Assembly (NCBI GenBank): GCA_013397455.1
Contig: VYZB01000328.1
Location: 513,115 to 577,114 of the forward strand
Length of the DNA: 64,000 nucleotides
Reading direction: 5' to 3'
Source: Crotophaga sulcirostris
Lineage: Eukaryota; Chordata; Aves; Cuculiformes; Crotophagidae
The notes under the pieces were generated by a model. It was not told where the DNA came from. It made no database searches and was given only the letters and a program-made list of their open reading frames with translations. Position 1 is the first letter of the stretch. Each line of letters opens with the position of its first letter. The position numbers and the translations under genes are program-made. Of this stretch, positions 38,495 through 50,300 are shown piece after piece.

Positions 38495-40652
38495 CACCTT
38501 GGTTTTCTGGTAGGCTGACTTTGAACTGCTTAGAAGATTGCTTGACAAAGTTGAGTGGGAGTCAATTCTAAATGACAAAGGAGTCCAAGAGGGCTGGATG
38601 CTCCTCAAGAAGGAAATCCTGGTGGCACAAGAGCAGGCCATCCCTGTGTGCTGTAAAATGAGTTGGCGGGGAGGAAAACTGTCTTGGCTTAACCGAGAGT
38701 TTTGTGTTGATTCAGGAAGAAGAGGAAAGTGTATGAGCTCTGGAATAGGGGGCAAGCATCTCAGGAAGACTACAAGGATGAGGTGAGATCCTGTAGGGAG
38801 AAAATTAAAAGGACTAAAGCCCAACTGGAGTTCCAATTAGCCAGTTTGGTAAAATATAATAAAAAATGTTTCTTCAAATATATTAACAACTACAGGAGGA
38901 CCAAGGAGAAACTCCCTCCTCTATTGGATGCAAGGGGAACAGTAGTGACAAAGGATGAGGACAAAGCAGAGGTACTTAAGGCCTTCTTTGCATCAGTTGA
39001 TAGCAGCAAGGTAGGTTGTTCTCTGGGTGCTAAGACTCTTGAGTCACAAGATAGTGAAGGTGAAGCTCCAGTGATCCACAAGGATATGGTTGGAGACCTG
39101 CTTGGTCAATTGGATGTTCACAAGTCTACGAGGCCAGATGGGATCCACCCAAGGGTATTGAGGGAACTGGCAGAGGTCCTTGCCAAACATCTTTCCCTCA
39201 TCTTCCAGCAGTCCTGGCTGACTGGGGAGGTGCCGCGTGCCACTTGACTGGAGACTGGCAAATGTTACTCCCATTTGCAAGAAGGGCTGGAGAGAGGATC
39301 TGGGAAATTACAGACCTGTCAGCTTGACCTCGGTACCGGGCAAGGTCATGGAGCAGATTATCCTGAGTGCTATCACACAGCACACGCAGGACAGACAGGG
39401 GATCAGGTCCAGTCAACATGGGTTCATGAAAGGCAGGTCCTGCCAGACCAACCTGATCTCCTTCTGCGACAGGGTTACCTGTTTAATGGACGAGGGAAAG
39501 GCTGTGGATGTGGTGTATTTGGTACAGCCTTTGACACCATTTCTCACAATAATCTGCTCACAATAATCACTGGCTGCCATTGGCCTGGACAGACGCACCC
39601 TCTGCTGGGTAAAAAACTGGTTGGAAGGCCAGGCCCAAAGGGTGGTGGTAAATGGAGTTAAACCCAGTTGGAGGCCCGTCACGAGTGGCCTCCAGGGTTC
39701 AATGCTGGGGCCAGTCCTGTTCAATATCTTTATCAATGACCTGGATGAGGGGATTGAGTGCACGTTTGGCAGGTTTGCAGATGACACTAATCTGGGTGGA
39801 AGTGTTGACCTGCTTGAAGGAAAGGAGGCTCTGCAGAGAGATCTGGACAGGCTGGATAGATGGGCTGTAACCAATGGGATGAGGTTTAATAAGACCAAGT
39901 GCTGAGTCCTGCACCTGGGACACAACAACCCCAGGCAGCGTTACAGACCTGGGGAAAAGTGGCTGGAGAGCTGCCTGGCAGAGAAGGATCTGGGGGTGTT
40001 GGTTGACAACCAGCTGAATATGAGCCGGTGGTGGCCCAGGTGGCCAAGAAGGCCAATGGCATCTGGGCTTGTATCAGAAACAGCGTGGCCAGCAGGAGCA
40101 GGGCAGGGATGGTGCCCCTGCACTCAGCACTGGTAAGGCCACACCCCGAGTCCTGTGTTCAGTTCTGGGCCCCTCACTACAAGAAGGACCTTGACGGGCT
40201 GGAGCGCATCCAGAGAAGGGCAACAAGGCTGGGGAAGGGGCTGGAGAACAAGTCCTGTGAGGGGCGGCTGAGGGAGCTGGGATTGTTTAGCTTAGAGAAG
40301 AGGAGGTTGAGGGGAGACCTCATCACTGTTTACAAATACCTGAAAGGAGTTTGTGGCAAAGGGAATGTTGGTCTCTTTTCCCAAGTGACAGGTGACAGGA
40401 CAAGAGGAAACGGCCACAAGTTGCGCCAGGGCAGGTTTAGGCTGGATATTAGGAAAAATTTGTTCACTGAAAGGGTGGTCAGGCACTGGAACAGGCTGCC
40501 CAGGGAGGTGATGGAGTCACCATCCCTGAAGGTGTTTAAAAGACAAGTAGATGAGTTTCTGGGGTACATAGTTTAGAAGACAGATACAGTTGGACTCGAT
40601 GATCTCAAAAGTGTTTTCCAACCAGACAATTCTATGATCCTATGATTCTATG
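38495..40652 (+). mobile_element. CR1 LINE with decayed ORF2 (reverse transcriptase)
   Basis: About 2.1 kb of CR1 ORF2 from the endonuclease-reverse transcriptase linker to the 3' end; the 5' end is missing. In order: the linker near 38538-38786; the segment with YKDEVRSCREKI and DGIHPRVLRELAEVLAKHL (38729-39247); the RT segment LDWRLANVTPICKKG and NYRPVSLTSVPGKVMEQI (39237-39566); AFDTISHNNLL at about 39527, in another frame; the FADDT catalytic box at 39774-39788; and the C-terminal domain at 40028-40576, including [14 protein letters not shown]. At least three frame changes and an in-frame stop after NKTKC (39902) make it inactive. It ends in ATTCTATG-type octamers, so it belongs to a different CR1 subfamily from the three intron 1 copies and is more diverged. 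Confidence 0.94.
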
Positions 40653-41195
40653 GTAGTGTACCAGGAAAAACAGAGCTTCACAGACAAAAGAGGAATCTAA
40701 GAAAGGGTTGAGTAACCCAGAGAATACACAGCTTTCATGGTGGGATTTCGCATAGTTGTTTTAAATTACCTCATCTCCTGCATTCACAGTAAGTTTTCAG
40801 AGGAAATCCAGTGGTTTCTCACCACAACCGTACGTAAGACCCTCTTTATATTTCAGTACACTTAGGTATATGCCAGGACTTTCACTCTGAATGTAATGTT
40901 AAAGTGAACCAAAAAAAAAAACCAACGTAATCAACCACCGCTCTTTTGCTGTGCTTTGACAAGGACCCAAAACCACCACATTTCTTGTGGTTTTCTTCTA
41001 AAATTATTATGACAGGGTTGAGTGGAGTCACGAGGTAGGTTTGCTGAGTTGTTTGGTTCTGAGCATATAATGGAGTCCAGAGTCAAAATATTTATCTCTG
41101 GCATCAGGGCAAGGGATCACAGTGTTTCTGTGGCCACTCATAACCGTGTGCTTGCATGTCCTAGCCTCTGGGTGATTATGTATCACACAACATGG

Positions 41196-41670
41196 AATAG
41201 AATCGTAGAATCACCTGGTTGGAAAAGACCTTTGAGACCATCGAGTACAACTGTGCCTGTCCACTTACTAAACCGTATCCCTGAGAAACTCATCTACCCA
41301 TCCTTTAAACACCTCCAGGGATGGTGACTCCACCACCTTTCTGGGCAGCTGTTCCAGTACCTGACCACCCTTTCAGTGAACAAATTTTTCCTGTTGTCTA
41401 GTCTGAACCTCCCATGGCGCAACTTACGGTTATTTCCCCTCATCCTATCCCCTGTCACTTGGGAGAAGAGACCAACCTCTCTACGACCTCCTTTCAGGTC
41501 TTTGTAGACAGTGATGAGGTCTCCCCTCAGCTTCCTCTTCTCTAAGCTAAACAACCCCAGTTCCCTCAGCCGCCCCTCCTAAGATTTGTTCTCCAGCCCC
41601 TTCACCAGCCTCGTTGCCCTTTTCTGGACACACTCCAGCATCTTGATGTCCTTGTAGTGAGGGGCCTGAT
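41196..41670 (-). mobile_element. CR1 LINE, 3' end, inverted relative to the 40 kb copy
   Basis: Minus-strand CR1 fragment whose 3' end (octamer ATTCTATG-type words, read as atagaatcgtagaatcac on the plus strand) is at the left. The ORF2 piece at 41294-41554 contains [34 protein letters not shown] and [19 protein letters not shown]. The 5' side stops near 41670 after gaggggcctg. It faces the plus-strand CR1, with about 540 bp between the two tails. Confidence 0.92.
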
Positions 41671-44600
41671 GGCAACATGCGCACTGAGAATAACTCTGCA
41701 GGAGACATCATGCATGGGAAGAAGCAACTGCGCACTATTTCCTTGAATTTAGTCCTATAGCTGAAGCCAGAAAGTCCTCTCTGTCATTCTAGTTCAACTT
41801 CAATCCATAAGAAAAGCAAGAGCAGAATAGCATCAGTTTCTTTCACCTCAAGGAAGAAGCAGACCAAAATCTTGGATTTTCCAAATTTCTCCTAAAGTTT
41901 TCCAGAGCCATATGTGCAGTTCCCTTTGCCCTCAGGTGAGCCAGTCTTATCTCTGCAAAGGTCCTGGCAACTGGTGGCTTCCCTTTCTGCCACAGGTGCC
42001 TGTTCAGTTTAGACTTTGATATTCCATTCAGTAATCATCTGAAAATGGCCTGGGCCATCTCCCACAAGGGTAGCCCATGGATGAGAGTGCAGGCAGAATT
42101 TTAATACTCAAATATAAGCAGAGATTCAAATTGCAGAAAACCAATGTTTACAGGACACATGGGTTCCCAATCTGGGCAGAAACTCTGTTTTTACTCAAGT
42201 CACAACAAAATTCTGACTGGCCTAAGTAAGGGTTTTTGCCACTGGGATATTATTTTCAGTTTAATTAACAGGCTACAGCTATATGTTTCCCCTTTTGGTA
42301 CTTTGCCACTTCTCATGCTCTGGGGATTACTCAGTAAGCAAGCAGCCTGGGGAACAGGTATTCAGAAATCCCTATTAGCACAGGAGTTGGTGTTGTGAGC
42401 AGCTTTTCCTGTGCTAAGAGGCTGACAGATACTGTGAGCAAATGCCTGCAAGGAAGCTAGATTAGGGGATCTGCTTAGGGAGATTAAAAAATTCACTGTG
42501 GTATTTTTCAAGAGCTAATTTGAAAGGAAAACAATATCTTCATTTGAATGTTTCACACCCGTCTTTTACATAAAATGATAAAAACTTGCTTACTTTCCTT
42601 CCTACCAATCATCAATTTTATTCGAGTTCTGTTTCTGATCTCCCTTTTTGTCACCCAGTCAGTTTCTGCATCCTCCCATAACTAGTCAGATCAATGTTAT
42701 AAGCACAGAGAAAGGAGGAAAGCAGCACAGTGAGAGACTACAGTCCAAAAGGGAGCCATTTGCTTTGAGTCAGCACATCAAATGTGTGGTTTTACTCACA
42801 GATGTAGCACAAATTCTGAATCAAAAGCCAGGATTTTCCCCACCCACCACTCTATATTCACTGAACGTCGCCAAGCAATAAATTCAACACATCATGCTGG
42901 GAGATTAAGTTATGCTCCCTGCATAGCAAGGACAGCTGCACTGCACCAAGGATACACTGACAATATAGATTTTTATTGATTTTGGCTGATCTTAAAACTG
43001 TTGACCTCAAGAAGTGTGATGCTAGATGGAGATGAAGATCAATGGCGAGGAATCTGAATGGGATCGATTACTAGCTTCTGTAGACACACATTTGGCACGT
43101 CTGTGGGATAAGTACGTTGAGTTACTCCACTCTTCTAAGCAGACAAACAGAGAGCTCTGCCCTGACCAGATAAGATTCAGCTCAGGACCAAAAGCCATGC
43201 AGTTATGTGAGCCGGGCTAAAAGCCCAGGCCAGCATATCTAGCACCAACATAGCCAAGACCACATAGCTCAGACCAGTGCTGGCTTTTGTCCAAACAAGA
43301 CAGGGGCTTTCATCTGTCTGCGAACACTGTGTTGCCATCCTACCCATCCAGCAAGGTTTGATCCTGCAAAGTTCTGTGCTCAGGGTGTGCCTCATTCCTT
43401 GTGATGCAGCCGTCATCATCTCAGGTCAGACCATCCACAAACCACAGAAGAACCTCTTGCGTTTCACAGTGGCCAAGAACTGCATAAACCAGGCTGGAAA
43501 AGGCATTCAGCAGATTTGGGCTGTCCTTAGATTATGCAGCTGACCTAAAGCAAGTGATTTGCAGGTGATTGGATAATAGTAAACAAGTCATCCTGCCTGC
43601 AGGGGCAGAAAGCATCACAAATATGCAAGTTACAGTAACTTTCCAGAAAAAGAGAGGAATAAGTGGAGACCTGCTCTGAGGTGAGTAACTGGATGGAGTC
43701 ATCTGCCCTAACCACAGTGCACCTGCTCTCAGATGCTCTTGCTCCAGCCCTCAGTGCCCTCACCTTGCCTTCTCCTTGCCGCCACATCAAGGCAAGCACG
43801 AGGCACCTCTCTGTGCCTGAGGCAGCTCAAGAATTCCCAGTGGTGGAGAAGCATGAGCAAGGAAAGGGGCAGAGGTGAGACAGGCAGTTGGGAAGGGTAA
43901 GAAAAAGGGCAAAGAGCCCTGCGGTCGCTGCTTCTGTTGTGGTGTGGAAGGATCAAAGGGTGCAACAGCCCCGTTCTGAAAACATCCCCTGCCCAGCAAG
44001 AGCCATATGGGCCAAGGTTTCCCTTCAGCAGGTACACATCTGGTGCAGCCACCAGCATGGCTTTCCAGGGCTCCAGTCCCAATGAAATGAAGACAAATCT
44101 TACCAGGATTGGCTTAACATTTTGGTAGCAGGATAACATAGATAATGGCCTGCAGGTAGAGTGAACATTAGAGATAAGCACACCAGAACAGCTCTTGCTA
44201 GGAGTTTCTGAAGAGAAATAAAAGGGGTTTGGACCATCTAAAAGGTATAGAAAAAAGATGTGTAAGAGTAGTAAAAGTTAATTACTCTGTAGGGAAATTG
44301 GAAAACAACCCAGAAGCAGTGAATGATAGGAAAGCAGCACTGAAGAAATTAAAGATAGAAAATCATCATTACAGTAGAGACTGCATCCAGCACTGACAGA
44401 CCCCAGAAAAGATAGACTAGAGTCCCAAAATTAAGGCTGTAAGGACTCTCTGAAGACATGTTTCAGCACAGGTTTCATCCAAATCTCAAAATGTAGGTCT
44501 AAAAGGTGGGGCTGGAAGACATAGATCAACAGTGCATTCCTCATTTAAGCAACAGGTCTAACACATCCAGCATTCTGCAATAGCCCTCTGAAAGGAGTTA

Positions 44601-46378
44601 TTGCTGTCATCCTAGAAAGACATTTGAACTTGAGAATGGATCTCCAAAGGTATGAATGGGAGCAAAAAAGTAAATCTAGGAGTGTGGCAAGGAAGTATCC
44701 TGACAGGAACACACTATCATTGCCCTAGCTTCTATCAATTGCCAGTATAAACTATTCCCTTTCTTTTCAATAAGGTTGGGTCAAACAAGAAGTTACAATT
44801 TTAATTCTTTTGGATTAATGGGCGAAGGTAAGATAGGACAAGTGATGCTGTGTTTAAAGTTTAAGTACATGTGCTGTATCAATGACTTAAACTGGTCATA
44901 CAACCATGATCTTGTACCAACCCACAACCTTTAAAGAATGATCTTCTGCAACAGGCTTCACCACAGAAAAGACATGCGCATGGATGAAAAATCTTTTAAA
45001 TATCACATGGTCTCTCTACAGACTCATATGGATATACCCACAGGAATACACGATGTATGTAAGTGCGCAGTGAGGAAGCAAAAGAACCCATGAAATTTGC
45101 AAAACAAGGAAGGTCCTCAGAAAGATAGCGGATAAAGTTCTTCTCAGCTGTGTGCTAACTCATATTTTGGGAACCATGAAGCTCTCTGTATTGACCTTTG
45201 CAAATTAAAGGGATTCATCGAGAAAATCATGAGAAATGCTGGGCTCAAACACCAAGTTTGCTTTATAATGGAAATGACCTGCTGGATATTGGACATTGTG
45301 AGTTACTTGCTGGTGCCAATAAGGAACAAGTCATGCAAGGCTATTCCAGAAACATCAGAACTTAACATATTAATCCATAGCATGCGAATGAATGTCATTT
45401 CAATTAATGAGATGCTGACTTGTCTTTGCAAATGTTGGAGCCCCTGAGGCTCCAGCTTATGGGATTGAGGAACTAAACAGCCACGCTGATTTGATCCAGT
45501 GCAGCGGTGCACACGGAGCCACTACAAATGAAATAAAAACAGATCCTCCTGCTGGAGACAGGCAGCTAAACATTGTGCTGACACCATACTGCTCTGGCAG
45601 AACTAGGTGAGAATAAGCCACATGAAAGCTAACTTGTCTACACTGGAAAACCAACTGGAGCTAATACTGTGAAATGCTGTCACCTGCCACTCTGCAGGGG
45701 CTCCCGCTCAGCCACTCTGTTCAGGAGCAGAAATAGCTTTAGCTCAGAGCACTTCAAAGACAACTCAGTACTCCTGGGCAGCTCATCTTCTGTTTTGTAC
45801 CTGTGACGACATTGCAGAGCGATTTTGGTCTAGTCAGTACCCTCTGGTAGACAAAGCTCTGATATTTGGACAAAGTCTGCCTTTCTAAAGCAAGATAATT
45901 ATACGCAATATCATTAGCAACAAAACAATTAATCCCTAATTCCAAAGTGCTTTATACAAATAAGATGGAGATAAGAAAGAGAACAAACCCTTTGAAAATG
46001 CAGCAGAGCATAGGGTGTCTGCGTATGCCTCTCTTAATTACCTATTCAAAAGGAACAAAGCATCTTTTGTACTGTGACTCCAAAAATTAATTAGTCTCAA
46101 TTCTCATTAAATAATGATCCAGTTCAGCTTTAATTAAATTAGGCTGCCTTTGACAAGCAGCTGCAGTCTAGCTACTGAAGGTAACAAGCTCCTTTTCCCT
46201 GCATCTCTCCCAGGTGTCAGAGGCAGGGATGCTGGCAGTGTCCTGCAGCCCTGGCCTTGCACTCCAGGCGTGGAGCATGACTAGGATGCCCACAGGCCCT
46301 GGGAGCAACCAGCCTGCAGGAAACCTTCTGGACTTCAGGTCTTCTGGCATAAGAAATAATGCCTCAGGGAGAACTCAC
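41671..46378. other. Intergenic sequence, no gene seen
   Basis: Unique-looking AT-rich sequence between the CR1 pair and the candidate exon. Only short, overlapping frames are present and I recognise no repeat. If the candidate exon at 46.4 kb is real, this region would be intron or 3' flank of that gene. ccaaagtgctttatacaaat near 45943 resembles the tail of an old SINE, but it is too short to call. Confidence 0.5.
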
Positions 46379-46597
46379 TTCTTCGTAGTAAGACGAATGC
46401 ATTCAGCACTGTATTTCAGCATGATCTGCTTTTTGTCACCGCCGTGTTCAGCCCCAGGTGTTCCACATACATCTGCAAACTCTGGCTCAGGATTTGTCTT
46501 CTTCAAGGTTTCCCAAAGGCAAGTAAAAAACTTTATGTTCTGGGCTTCAGCTAAGGCAGGAAGGATATAGAGGTTCTGCCCAGTCAGGTATAGCTTC
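46379..46597 (-). CDS. Candidate internal exon of an unidentified gene
   Basis: A 219-bp minus-strand block, open throughout, bounded by a strong acceptor (cttctttttttcag|G) and a strong donor (AAGAA|gtgagt). It starts after two bases of a codon and ends after two bases, so it can be included without shifting the frame. The translation includes KLYLTGQNLYILPALAEAQ, NIKFFTCLWETLKKTNPE, PEFADVCGTPGAEHGGDKK and QIMLKYSAECIRLTTKK. Composition looks protein-like, with helices and hydrophobic positions, but I do not recognise the family, and it does not match TPRG1, the gene expected upstream of TP63, as I remember it. If the donor is not used, the frame stops at 46375-46377 (TGA), and an ATTAAA follows about 240 bases further on. 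Partner exons were not found. Confidence 0.5.
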
Positions 46598-47035
46598 CTG
46601 AAAAAAAGAAGAGAGAAACAAGTTTATTATATCGCCCTGTCATCACTGATGTTGGCCCAAAAAAATCTGCTTTGTGAGGGCTCAATGCAAACTTCAGCGT
46701 GGGTTCTCTTCTGCAGGGCCAGTCCATAATGGTGGGATCTTAATCACAGTAATATCCTTCTTGCTGAGCTAGGGCCTTGCATGTTTCATTATCCTGTAGC
46801 CAAAACACAATAAGTTGCCTCCCATATTTTCTGCTCTTCCAACTGACCCTGAACAGAAGCTTAAGGGAGAGGGACTAAACACACCTTTGGGTTAAGGGAG
46901 TGGGTTACAGCACACTAGGCTCACCAGGTTCCTGCCTGCAGCACTTCACTAGGCTTCAATGTTTTTCATCTCTGGGAGACCCCAAGCCAAAGATGCTAAC
47001 ATTGCATTGAGTAGCCCAGTCACTTATCTTCCATT

Positions 47036-47345
47036 AGGTATCTGTTTTTAAACTGGGAAAAGCTTTTTGTACCCACAGCTTCCTCTGATAACAAGTTACA
47101 CAGTGTGACTGCTTAGTGTGCCAAGAAGAACAACTCAGACAAGGGGAAAGAATATGCGCACCTGCAAGTCTCAGACACTGTCTTCTTTGGGTTGCTCTGC
47201 ACTTAGCACCCAAGAGCTTAGTCTTATGCTCCAGCTCCTGAGAGTAAGCAAGCATGAAAGCTCTAGATAACTTTCTCCATGCCACTCATTATTTAGTTGA
47301 CCTCTAACATACTTCCCTTCTCCCTCTCCTTTTTTGACGCTGGAG
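47036..47345 (-). mobile_element. Ancient L3/CR1-like LINE relic
   Basis: The plus strand shows, in order, cacagcttcctctgataacaag, ttacacagtgtgactg, then aactttctccatgccactca and agttgacctctaacata. These match the antisense strand of the old CR1/L3-type element common in reptile and bird genomes, whose consensus I recall as ...caagttccacagcttaattacac... and ...ctttctccacaccattcatgattttatagacctctatcatat... . The element therefore reads on the minus strand. It has many substitutions and no usable frame. Confidence 0.65.
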
Positions 47346-50300
47346 TCCTCACCTGCTTACCTGTTTCATTTATGGGAACGGATTCTTGTCTTTGCTCACC
47401 CATTGATCTTCAGAAGTTTGACTGAATTACCAGAGAACCAAAACTTCCCCAAAAAACCCACTTGAAAATACGATATAGAAGGAAGTAGTCTGGCTTTTAC
47501 CAGATTTAATAGAAGCTTAATGAGAACATTTATAAAACTAGGATGTAGAAGTAACAACAGGGGAGATTATTTTATTAGACAGCAGGGAATCCGTTCCTCC
47601 ACTGGGGTTCTCTGCTGTGAATTTCTAATGCTTATTATTGCATTGCAGCCTCAATATAATGTAGTAGGGGAAAGAAAGTTCTAGCAAAAGAAAACAAAAA
47701 AAACCCCACCCCTGCATTAACCACCAAAAGAAGTCCTAGGAAATTTGACTTCACTGTCTGCCTGCCACAGAACCTACTTGCCTGTTGTTAAAACTGAAAA
47801 ATGTCATGTTCTGTCCCAGGAGAAAAAGAAGATAGTCTGAGAATGCACTCATTCTACAATCTTTTCTTTCCCACTTAAATTTTTTTTTTCCTGTGGAAGG
47901 AAAGTACCACAGAACCCACTCTGCAAGGAAAAATCTGGCCTGGTGATACACAAAGCAAGTTTGTGTGTGTAGAGGAAGCCCTGCAAAGCCCAAGTGACAA
48001 AAGGTGGGGTTTTAGCTGCTGTGCAGCACTGATTGCAACCACTTCTGCATCACTGCAATGAAACTACCTAACAGTGCTGGGTTTGGGGGGGGACACACAT
48101 CTAAATAGAAGCTGTACGTTGCACTGTGCTCAGGGTACAGCCACAAAGATGTACCCCAGGTCCTCAGGGACACCCACCCTTGTCACTGAAAAAAAAGTCA
48201 TCAGTGGGCTGTAGGATTAATTGCTTTGGAGATATAAATTTGGGTGAGCTGCAATGTGAGTGCATTATTTTGGATGCCAAGTGTCTTTGTAAGTTAGTAT
48301 TATTTCTTAGTGTTACATTAAGGGAAGAGGAGGCAGAGAAAAGAAACTGAATTCCCCAACTGAAGTAGAAATACAGTTTCCCAAGCTGCGAAATGAAAAT
48401 GTGTGCAGTAAGCAGATCCCAAACTCAGAGTGGGTTGGGGGGAGCATTGCTCCACGCTGGAGGCTCCTATTTGATTGGGGTGAGAGATGCACAGTGAACT
48501 TCTGTCTTGGCCCATCAGTCAGATAAAGACTCTGACTTGCCAAGTAAACCACGACACATAAGAAGCTTTTTCCCTAAGAGCAGCTCTTGGATCCAAAGCC
48601 TTTACAAAGTCAGTGAAAGAAGTACCCAGAGCTCACATTTATGCAATTTTGACACATTGCAAGAGAAAGATTACACTTCTTACATTGTACGTATGAGGAT
48701 TTCAAGAGATTTTGACTCCATCTAACCAAAAGCCATTTTCACCACAACACTCATAGACTTTGAATGAAATCAAGATAGTTTCTTTGCCAAATTTTCTCTG
48801 GGTAAACTATTTCTCTTCATGTGACAAGTTAAGTAAAAAGAAATAATAACAAGTTTTAATATTTTCCTCCACTCTTAGTCAGAGATGAGAGTTAAATTGC
48901 TGAGGCTTAATTTTTCCACAAGAAATTCAGTCTGATTAAAAATAAAAAAATGCATAGGAAATTTTACCAGGGTGCCCGAAAACGGGGACAGAGGAAAGAA
49001 AAGATAAGACAACTCAAGCCAAATCAGGGTCCTCTTCTCTCCTGTGGTAAGTTATGTCTCTGTGATTGAGATGTGGATGTTGCAGAAGTTCAGTCTGAGA
49101 TGCAAACTTTTCAGAGTTCCCACACAGTAGAAACAAAACCAAGAATCTCTCAAGCTGCTTGTGAACATTTCTATAGGGCAGTGAGTGCCTCACCCTGTTC
49201 TTAACAGGAAGCTTCCCATTAACAATTAGAGAAGGATGACAAATTCTTAAACACTCTCCAAATACATTCACTTCTAATTGCTTTATGATATAAATCACAG
49301 TGGTCACACCAAGATTTCAGGGAACTTGTATTCTATACATTCAAAATGAACCAAAAGGATTCTGTGGCATATCTTGTCCCTGCACTGGACTGCATGCTGC
49401 ACAAACTTATTTGCCAACAATCTTGAGATGATGCTCTGGCTGGATATTACAGAGAGTATACACATGCACTGCAAAAACTCAAGAACACATCTGCATCCAA
49501 TAGCCCCCCTTTTCACGTAGTTTGTGACAGGTATTGATAGACTGGGGAGTGGGGGGGTTGTAATCAGCCTTCTGTTTGGTAGAGATGAATGTAAAGTCAC
49601 ATCTGATATGCCTTGACTAGCCCCCAAGGGCAACCCTACACTGAGGAGCTTGTAGGAATTTCCCACTGACCACCTGCTCTTGAAACTGCAGGGGGAAATC
49701 CCACACACTCTGGGATGAAGGGAGTTCAGTTAAAAACAGCTCCTAACAATTTCAGCTGCAGGTTATTTTTAATTGAATTTAGATGATGAATGAGAAATAG
49801 ATGATTTGAAGCGAGATAGGCAGAGAGATACTTACCTTTGTCAAGAAGATACACAGCACATGCTCTCCCCAGCCACTCTAAAGAACAACTTTTTGATCAC
49901 TGAAAGAGAAATGATATGTCCAAACTCTCAAGGTCTTCAGTGTTCAACCCTAGGGTGAGTCAGCAGGAGGGGCTTGTTCTCGACTCTGGACAGATCAGGG
50001 GGGCACAGAGATGCTTTGTCCTTCAAGGACTGACCTTGGAGTTGGTGCACAGCTCTTCCCTATCACATTAATACCATGGCTGTCCTCAGCCCTGCAGAAA
50101 GGAGACAGTAGATGTTCTTGCATTTACCATACTGCAGCTCAGAGCTGGCTACGGACTCCCTACACAACGTCAGATGCATTGCTGAAACTGTCTGGGCAAC
50201 AGCTTCCGTACCAGAAAAAGAGGAATAAGTTTTCTTTCTCCCACTTTTCATCTTCTCCATCTAGATGATAAGTCCTTTTACATTTAAAATATGTTGTGAA

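Noticed and set aside
39621..39905. Open frame with FADDT and FNIFINDL as a possible host reverse transcriptase gene
   Set aside because: It is one segment of a CR1 ORF2 with frame changes on both sides, a stop after NKTKC and the usual CR1 3' end. It is a dead retrotransposon, not a domesticated gene.
46168..46350. 60-codon minus frame just after the candidate exon
   Set aside because: It is in a different phase from the exon frame and is more likely intron or 3'UTR. It has no recognisable motif.
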